Shown: positions 24,850 through 64,000 of the stretch, one piece after another
Numbering within the stretch: the stretch's first letter is position 1
Layout of the letters: each line of letters opens with the position of its first letter
NCBI GenBank assembly: GCA_019055375.1
Contig: JAHQIW010000717.1
Coordinates: 1 to 64,000 of the forward strand
Length of the DNA stretch: 64,000 nt
Origin: Parelaphostrongylus tenuis
Taxonomy: Eukaryota; Nematoda; Chromadorea; Rhabditida; Metastrongylidae
Reading direction: 5' to 3'
Translations under genes and position numbers: made by a program
Notes under the pieces: model-generated
The model's input: the letters and a program-made list of their open reading frames with translations, nothing else
Databases searched by the model: none
What the model was told of the DNA's origin: nothing

Positions 24850-25128
24850 TGCTTAGCGGTGAGGTGCAGCATAGAGAGGGCACTTATTGCTGATCCAATG
24901 GCACCCCTCAGGCTCATTAAGCCGTTCATCACTTCTGGTCGGCAAATTGATGCTGAACATGAATAGAAGGATAAAACTGTTGATTCGGTGCATCACCGGG
25001 CAGTTACACGTCATAAGTGCATAGGCCATACATGCATTCAATCACATCTACGATGCTTACAACGTGATCTAGTGTATAACATATCCTCAAGGGCTGGTCA
25101 ACGCAGACACTTTCTCTTTCTCCTTTAT
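24850..25128 (+). repeat. SINE-A copy, degenerate
   Basis: It follows the SINE-A consensus from GGCTCATTAAGCC through GGTCGGCAAATTG, CATGCATTCAATCAC and GGGCTGGTCAACGCAGA. The tRNA-like head is barely recognisable. A (TA)n tract begins about 90 bp after its 3' end. Confidence 0.6.
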
Positions 25129-25215
25129 CCCTCATCTTTATACCACTGTTTCACTTCGTCAGGAATCGTATACAAGTCCACGTTTTTGTGTATGTGTGTA
25201 TGTCTGTCTATAATT

Positions 25216-25222
25216 ATTATAT

Positions 25223-25266
<44 letters not shown>
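25216..25266. repeat. (TA)n microsatellite
   Basis: About 50 bp of nearly pure TA, near the 3' side of a SINE-A copy. Confidence 0.95.
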
Positions 25267-25268
<2 letters not shown>

Positions 25269-25269
25269 C

Positions 25270-27230
25270 TTGCTTCTAACGATGCGAAGCAAAAATCAAG
25301 GTGAAAAACCTTCAATAGTAATTAGTCGCACTGTGTAGTTTTTCAAAGTTTAAAATAGTAATCATTTGACAACTTTTTCAAAATATCGACATGAATGGTG
25401 TTGTCGGTCCTTAGTGCTGCTTCAAATCGCTGCATTGTTACATTATGTATACCGCTGTTCACAGCATTCTCTTTATGAAAAAAGATCTAGGTTGCAGCTT
25501 CAGCAATACTTTTCAATATTTTTTTACAAGTACTATGCTTTCCCAAAGTTTAACTGACTTCTTTTTTTAATGTTCCAGTCTCCGACCGCCGTTGGTGATA
25601 TATTTTACGCCAGATAGATCGTTTTGCTAAATAGTAAGTATTTTGGTTTGTGCTTCGATGTTATTTGAGCATTTCCGTCGCCCACTTTCTAGCTTTTTGT
25701 ATAAATCTGCGCTCATGATTTTTTCGGGCTTTTCGCCCTGGAAAAGTTTGTTCCTCCACTTATCGATCTTCCATACGATTTGTGAATTGTGCACAACAGA
25801 AATGAGTTCGAATGTTTCCGAGAGATAATTCTCATTTCATGAGCTCTTCAGTTTTCACTTTTTCATACGCTAAAGCCTTAAAGGCTACCTAACAGGCAAA
25901 GGTTCATTGCTAATGCTTCGATTTCCAGCATTTGGTATGAAGTGTCAACAAATCATACACCGACTACAGTTCTCAACTTTAGTCGATCGCGAAGTCGATA
26001 AATATGTAAAAATGAAAATGCATTAGGAATTCGATTAACATGGAACTTACTAGAATCTACTGAAATTTATACAGTCTACTTTCCATTTGACCAATTTTGT
26101 CACTTACATGTCTATCGATTGATGACATCACATGTTACGGAAATATATTTACTCACAAATCTACATGAATATCACCATTATCATCGCCCTATTATGATCT
26201 TGTCTTAGTCTATTCGACTCTAGAAAAAGCCACACAATGCATCGTATTTACATTCTTTGCCTTTGAATAATAATTTTACGCTCTCTTCGATGACATTCCC
26301 CTTATGCACTCGGGATTCTATGAGGCACAAAGTTCCTAGCAATTTTTATCTTCGCCTCATTTCCTGAAACAAATAATATGCTCTGTCTAATTGATTTTTG
26401 TCCCTGATCATCGATCATCAAAGTAGATGGAGTATCAAATTCTCACTTTTACTTGGGTAAAACCGGATTTTCTTAGGGTTTATTCTCGTGATATCACGCT
26501 CGACACCGGTTATACAATCATCCCTTACCACTTAGCGATGATAGTAGAAACTCTCGAGAGTGAAAAGGTGAACGAGAATTGTTCGCAATCACACGTAGTA
26601 CGAACAGATCATGTGTTCCATCTATAATGGAATTTTTGTCCGTTTACCACGTCACATACGGACACCGACCACACCCCCTTCTTCGTTCGCACGGCCGACT
26701 TGTTATACATTCCTCTTTTATTCATAAAATTATCAAGCCATTTCATATGTCATTTGTCATGTTAATGACCTTGATCTGCATCCATCTCAAACATTAGTTT
26801 CATTTGCACGTGTTCTCAATGTCAGCAACCCAGCTGTGTCCATGCGCTTTGTCTCCTGGTCGATCTCTTGGCTTAGATTTTCGAGAGAACACATCTTGGG
26901 GTTTTGAGGGTTGATGTTTAGTACAAGAATTAAGGTAAGGATCTAATTTATCTTATCTAACGAATTTGTTAACAAAGGACTAAATTCACTCTCAAAGTCA
27001 TCTACAAACCACTGTGTTTGAAGATTTGCCTATGTGAGCTGTTTTTCTTAGGGATATAGCGGTTTTCACGTTTTAGCATAAGCGAGGAATTTTTTTAAGC
27101 GGAAAATTTTTATGTTCGACATGTTCTCTTCACCGAAAAACCGTTTGTTCAGGTCTCTTGTATTTATGAATGCTCGTCGTCGCTGGTTGTGTAAATAGCA
27201 CAACTTGACATTATGAAAAAAGCATGACGT
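25270..27230. other. Upstream region of GFAT, no recognised gene
   Basis: AT-rich with scattered short frames. If the GFAT transcript starts here, promoter elements are not recognisable by eye. Confidence 0.3.
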
Positions 27231-27249
27231 TTTCAGTAACAAATTTCAA
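27231..27249 (+). promoter_or_regulatory. Probable spliced-leader trans-splice acceptor and 13-nt 5' UTR of GFAT
   Basis: TTTTCAG, the nematode 3' splice-site consensus, ends at 27,236, only 13 nt before the GFAT start codon. No coding exon for this gene is expected upstream, since the mature enzyme starts at Cys2. A trans-spliced leader joined here is the simplest reading (inference). A 5' UTR intron is the alternative. Confidence 0.55.
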
Positions 27250-59850
<32,601 letters not shown>

Positions 59851-59912
59851 GTTCATGACTGCATGCCATTGCAACATGACCTGTACCTTGAAAAGGAATC
59901 TTCACAGTTTTC

Positions 59913-59918
59913 AATAAA
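59913..59918 (+). terminator. gfat: Probable polyadenylation signal of GFAT
   Basis: AATAAA lies 63 bp after the stop codon, within a normal nematode 3' UTR distance, and is followed by T/G-rich sequence. Confidence 0.6.
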
Positions 59919-59919
59919 A

Positions 59920-60060
59920 ATTCATCTGCTGTTGTTGTTGACTAGTTCTAGCAATAATTCTTCTACACTTGGTTTTCCAACCAGTGTTCAACACAATGAC
60001 GAAGAAGCTAGTTCCGTCATATCGTAATTTTCCAAGGAAGTTCTAAGAACTATATATATA

Positions 60061-60109
<49 letters not shown>

Positions 60110-60750
60110 ATTCGTACTGTTCCATTTATTTAGAGTAAACAAAATTTGGTGCATATGAGGGCTATTATTGGTAAACTGGCCTGCAAAAAAATATGTGCTT
60201 ACTCCTGCTTCTTACATATTATGATTTTGGCCACGGAAAAGTTCCACACCAATAGATTTGGCTCCGTGATCTTTTTCCTCAATTAAGGATGTCTACAACT
60301 CTGCAAAATAATCCGATCATTTAGTATTGTTAATCGGGCTTGATGTGCCTTTCACAGCTCGCATGTATCCCTCAGAACGATGGGATCATAGTATAGTGGA
60401 CAATCTTACACGTATTCACAGTGTTCAAAAAAAGTAATTAAGCCATCATTGCAGCCACCTCCCATTTGCTCATTGAGTGCGATCTACAGGATATCCCCAA
60501 AATCAGCCCATCACACTTGAGCAGACAGGACTAAAAAAGAGTTTTGCTGAGGAAAACTGTTGAAGTGTATCCATGCAGAACTCTATTGGCCACAATTACA
60601 CTTTTCCATTGTCTTATTCTCTATCAATTTTGTAGAAACCTTCAAAAGCATCAAAACAAATACAATCCCCTCGGCGTTTGTCGACCATACGTGTAACATC
60701 CTACATATAATCTTTAGCTGACTGTTATCGTAACTGATAATTATTTTTGT
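59920..60750. other. Downstream of GFAT, with a (TA)n tract
   Basis: A (TA)n tract occupies about 60,051-60,107. The rest is AT-rich without a recognised gene. Confidence 0.5.
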
Positions 60751-60759
60751 ACCATACAT

Positions 60760-61230
60760 CTAGTCTGTCATGGGCACTTATGCAGTGCACTACAAGTATT
60801 TCGGCCTTTCAGCCTCGTCAGTTGCGAGGTTTCTGTTCGTTCAGTCAATTCCTCAAGGATCTACTCCTTACCATAGAGTAGTCAAAGACGAACGTTTCAT
60901 ACTCCGATAAGTGAGAACAATACCGAACAGGCAGTGTTGTACACTCCATTGCTCTTGGCTGTATATGGAGGTATGATATTTCACGATTACCAACAAAGAG
61001 CAGTCTACTGCACAATACTGCCCGTTCGGTAATTCTATCACTTATCGGCGCGCGTGAAAACGTTCCTCGTTGACTCCTCTATGTAAAGGGTAGATCCCCG
61101 AGGAAATGACCTGAACGAAAATTCATCGTGCAACTGACGAGGCTGGAAAACCGAAACAAGTGTGTTGCACTGTATAAGGGCGCACAACAGACCACAAACA
61201 TGACTCAAAACTAACTATCAGGCCTAATGT
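60760..61230. repeat. Foldback element, same subfamily as 55.4 kb
   Basis: CATGGGCACTTATGCAGTGC, CTCGTCAGTTGCGAGG, the hinge TTACCAACAAAGAGCAGTC and the mirrored GCAACTGACGAGGCTGG define it. The arms agree closely with the 55.4-kb copy. Confidence 0.75.
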
Positions 61231-61439
61231 AATTTGAGCATGCTATCAAAAAAGCACTCGAAACAAAAGATATGATAGTACCGTCGGTATTCCACGGGAA
61301 TAAAGTGCAAATCATTTAATTAGGAGCTTTCTCCGCTTTGAAAGAGACTCTAGATCAAACGTATGAGTCCCATACTACAAAAATTTCCTCTACACGTCCT
61401 ACCCTCCTCGTCTTCCAGGGAAGTAACACCAAATTTGCG

Positions 61440-61600
61440 CAGACGATGTAAAGCATAACAGTAATTCGAGTTTTCCGGCGTTACAAGGATTTTCCTTGAG
61501 ACGGCCAAATAGTACAGTAGCCAAAGATTCAAGCTTTCGAATGGTTACTAACATTCTTATAAAATATTCTTATCCAGAAATAAGGACTGTTTTTTTCCTC
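61440..61600 (+). mobile_element. Short fragment related to the 44.2-45.5 kb mariner-type element
   Basis: GGCGTTACAAGGATTTTCC and TAGCCAAAGATTCAAGCTTT align with 44,982-45,040. No ends seen. Confidence 0.4.
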
Positions 61601-61689
61601 CAGTGCTAATCAACGGAACTGAACTAATGGCTGTGTATAACATTTCTACATTATGCTACATTTTACCAAATTTCACCTGCCAAAAAAAT

Positions 61690-61905
61690 CCTGGAAGGTG
61701 AGGCCAAATGACTAATGCTGCTCAATGCGAGACTGACCTCTACCCATCAATACTCTCCGGTAATCACTAGCGAACGCCCTACGGAGCACTCCACTTTAGA
61801 TATCTCTCCGACCAATGAGCGCGTGGAGGCGCTTTGATTCCTAGAAGAACTGAAATACGCACAATGAAAAAAAGGAGTGTGATGATGATCAAATAAAGTA
61901 GTAAA
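61690..61905 (+). repeat. SINE-B fragment, degenerate
   Basis: ACTCTCCGGTAATCACTAGC with GCGCCCTA-like sequence and a tail GTGATGATGATCAAATAAAG follows the SINE-B order. The head is poor. Confidence 0.5.
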
Positions 61906-61909
61906 GTGA

Positions 61910-62972
61910 CCTACACTGACACCGAAATTCGAGAGGTTTTTACTGCATATGTAATATATCCAAAACTTCTTGCAATCAATCATTCTACAAGACAATCATG
62001 ATCTATCACAGTACCAGAAACAAAAACTTAGACCTACCAAGGGAAATTGAAAAAGAGGCCTTGCGCTGTCGTTTTTACTAAAAATGTTTGCTAAAATATC
62101 ATTTTCATTTTGGATTCATCTAAATCAAAGTCTCTATGAAAGCCTGACTGCAATCGCAGCCAAAAAGAAAATTTTTCTCCTATTGGCGAAGATCCATAGA
62201 ATTTAACAGCTTTGATTTTGATAGATAAAATTCGTTGTGAGGTGAGATATATCTACTGAAGGCATAATTGTTCCAGGCTCGTATGAAAGTTTTACCATAT
62301 ACAAATGTCATCCGTCGATTTGATTGTAGGCAAGATTAACAAGAAACTTTGTCATTGCCATCACTTATTTTTGCTGAATTAAATGTCTTCAGATTCATAT
62401 GTACTGCATTGTATTAAGATTATATTTTGTACGAGAAAATATATGTAAGATAATAAATTGACTCGAAACTACGTCGAAAAAGGTACTGTAGAAGCACAGT
62501 GCTAAAAGCAGCTGCATATTGAATAATTCTGAGTCTTCTGTATGATCTTGTCATACAAAAAGCTTTCATGTGTTGAACCACATATTGAACCAAAAATATT
62601 TCTACTCTTTTTTCGATTATCATACTTCTGTAGATCACAAGCTCTTGCATCAATAGTCATTCGCAGTAAAATGATCTCGCTTGAAAGAAGTTTTTCCATA
62701 AATTATTGGAGGCAAGAAATAGCTTTTCACTAACCTTTCTCGATGTTGGAACTTCGTACAGTAGGGTCACGATAGAAGAATACAAAGTCTATGGCAGAAA
62801 AAAATTCCATATGTTATTGATCAAGTGTGACACCACATCTTCTGTGCTGTCTTCAATGTGTTAATATAAAGAGCTAATTTTTCCCGTACCCATTAATCTG
62901 TATGAAACCAGGTGATATAGGATGGATTTATAAATATATGTAATATATGTTGTATGCAAATACGTTGCATAT

Positions 62973-62975
<3 letters not shown>
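61910..62975. other. AT-rich DNA without recognised feature
   Basis: Short frames only; nothing repeated elsewhere in the window was recognised. Confidence 0.3.

Positions 62976-62977
<2 letters not shown>

Positions 62978-63020
<43 letters not shown>
62978..63020. repeat. (TA)n tract beside SINE-A
   Basis: TA repeats ending immediately before the SINE-A head. Confidence 0.95.
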
Positions 63021-63022
63021 AG

Positions 63023-63310
63023 GAGCGCATGTGGCGCAGTGGTTAGAGGTGCCCTGCGTCGCACACGAGGTCAATGGTTCGATCTCGCGCTCATGGCTCA
63101 CCAAGCCATCCATCCCTCCGGGGTCGGTAAATTGGTACCAGACAGGTCTCAGACTTGTCTGGGAGGATAAGCAGCACTGACTCGGTTCAGCGGGAGGCCA
63201 CCGCGAGTCATTGTAAAGGCCAGATGTGCATTCAATCACCTCAAACGAAGTTAAAAATTGAAGTCGAATGCATGGCGCATCCCTCAGGGATTGATCAACG
63301 CCGAGAGCTT
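63023..63310 (+). repeat. SINE-A reference copy, near-intact tRNA-like head
   Basis: The head starts GAGCGCATGTGGCGCAGTGG (box A) and ends ATGGTTCGATCTCGCGCTC (box B then the 3' arm). The first six bases GAGCGC pair perfectly with the last six GCGCTC, as in a tRNA acceptor stem. The body (GGCTCACCAAGCC, GGTACCAGACAGGTCTCAG, CACCGCGAGTCATTGTAAAG) is about 215 bp and ends CGCCGAGAGCTTAT. It has (TA)n on both sides. It is a SINE, not a tRNA gene, because the same 290-bp unit recurs at least four times. Confidence 0.9.
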
Positions 63311-63321
63311 ATATATATTAT

Positions 63322-63356
<35 letters not shown>
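63307..63356. repeat. (TA)n tract beside SINE-A
   Basis: TA repeats starting at the SINE-A 3' end. Confidence 0.95.
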
Positions 63357-63424
63357 GGTCTCACAGTTAAGCTGACAGCTACTGTACTTATATAATTCCA
63401 AGAATGTTTCAAATATACGTTATA

Positions 63425-63935
63425 ATCTTTCATTATTATTTGAGCCAACCTGTCATGTGGTCTGGTAAGGGCTCTTGTACAGCGCGGTGCATGTGTTTCG
63501 TCCTTACAAACTCGTCAGTCGGGCAGAACCCGTCGTCTTTCGCTCTTTTTATAGTCAGTTCTCTCGGGTGCCCACTCTCCCTACAGAGAGTTATCGAAGA
63601 CGAACGTTTTACACTCTATGTCAAGTGAAATTTTCACCTAACACAGAGTTGCGCACTCGATTGCTCTTGGCTGGCATTTTTATCAACTTATTATGCTTTT
63701 ATTTCGAGCGCTTTATTAAGACCACTCTCAAATTTCAATAGATCCTTTCATTATTATTCAAGCCAACTTGTCAGGTTCTGCCCGAGTGACGAGTCTGTAA
63801 GAACGGAAACACGTGCATCGGGCTGTACAAGAGCCCTTACCAGACCACATGATAAGTTGGCTCAAATAATAATGAAAAGATCTATTGAAATTTGAGCTTG
63901 GTCTTAACAAAGCACTCGAATTAAAGGTATAATAC
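63425..63935. repeat. Foldback element with about 100-bp inverted arms
   Basis: The left arm (TTTGAGCCAACCTGTCATG, GGGCTCTTGTACAGCGCGG, CTCGTCAGTCGGGCAGAACC) is repeated as reverse complement at 63,774-63,875 (GGTTCTGCCCGAGTGACGAG, GGGCTGTACAAGAGCCC, GATAAGTTGGCTCAAATAA). Between them lie an internal unit and a second copy of the left end near 63,745, so this is a partly nested or tandem arrangement. Confidence 0.75.
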
Positions 63936-64000
63936 GTTAGAATGTTCAAATATACTTTCAATTATTCCATTTATTGATATTTGAACGTCCTTAGTATGTA

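Noticed and set aside
63023..63095. Functional tRNA gene
   Set aside because: The tRNA-like head has a fixed 215-bp body that recurs at several other sites, which marks a SINE. The anticodon arm is also not clearly formed.

Overview
The window is eukaryotic and looks like a parasitic clade V (strongylid, hookworm-like) nematode. It has one long split gene whose protein reads very close to Caenorhabditis GFAT, TTTTCAG-type 3' splice sites, a probable trans-splice acceptor at the start codon, degenerate RTE-type retrotransposons and several mariner lineages, one resembling the hookworm 'bandit' type. There are no operons, ribosome-binding sites or CRISPR arrays. Family assignments come from reading the sequence; no database was searched.

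The one clear gene runs on the + strand from 27,250 to 59,850. It encodes glutamine--fructose-6-phosphate aminotransferase (isomerizing), the first committed enzyme of the hexosamine pathway that supplies UDP-GlcNAc for chitin and glycans. I place 18 exons with matching phases, plus two candidate linker exons (41,485-41,529 and about 41,630-41,832). Nearly every recognisable catalytic element is present. Three joints are abnormal: an apparent TTTTTTCAT 3' splice site before exon 3, one extra A in exon 15 that breaks the frame before the isomerase active-site residues, and a GC 5' splice site after exon 18. They mean assembly error, non-canonical splicing or early decay.

Layout. 1-700: one possible exon of an unknown gene. 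700-3,900: purine-rich + strand without a recognisable gene. 3,927-5,247: 5' half of an RTE element (- strand). 5,330-6,240: tRNA-like elements and a foldback repeat. 9,210-15,860: two satellite arrays (about 177 bp and about 195 bp units) that are diverged versions of one repeat in opposite orientation, joined near 11,208. 16-27 kb: unrecognised intergenic DNA with mariner fragments, a foldback element and one SINE. 27.2-59.9 kb: the GFAT gene, its large introns filled with SINEs, mariners, RTE remnants, foldback elements and (TA)n tracts. 59.9-64 kb: repeats only.

At least three tRNA-derived repeat families are visible. SINE-A has an almost intact tRNA-like head and often sits in or beside (TA)n tracts. 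SINE-B has an AATAAA-rich tail and one copy shows a 12-bp target-site duplication. Family C includes a probable pair that forms a palindrome at 46.75-46.96 kb. A foldback family of about 330-500 bp recurs at six sites.
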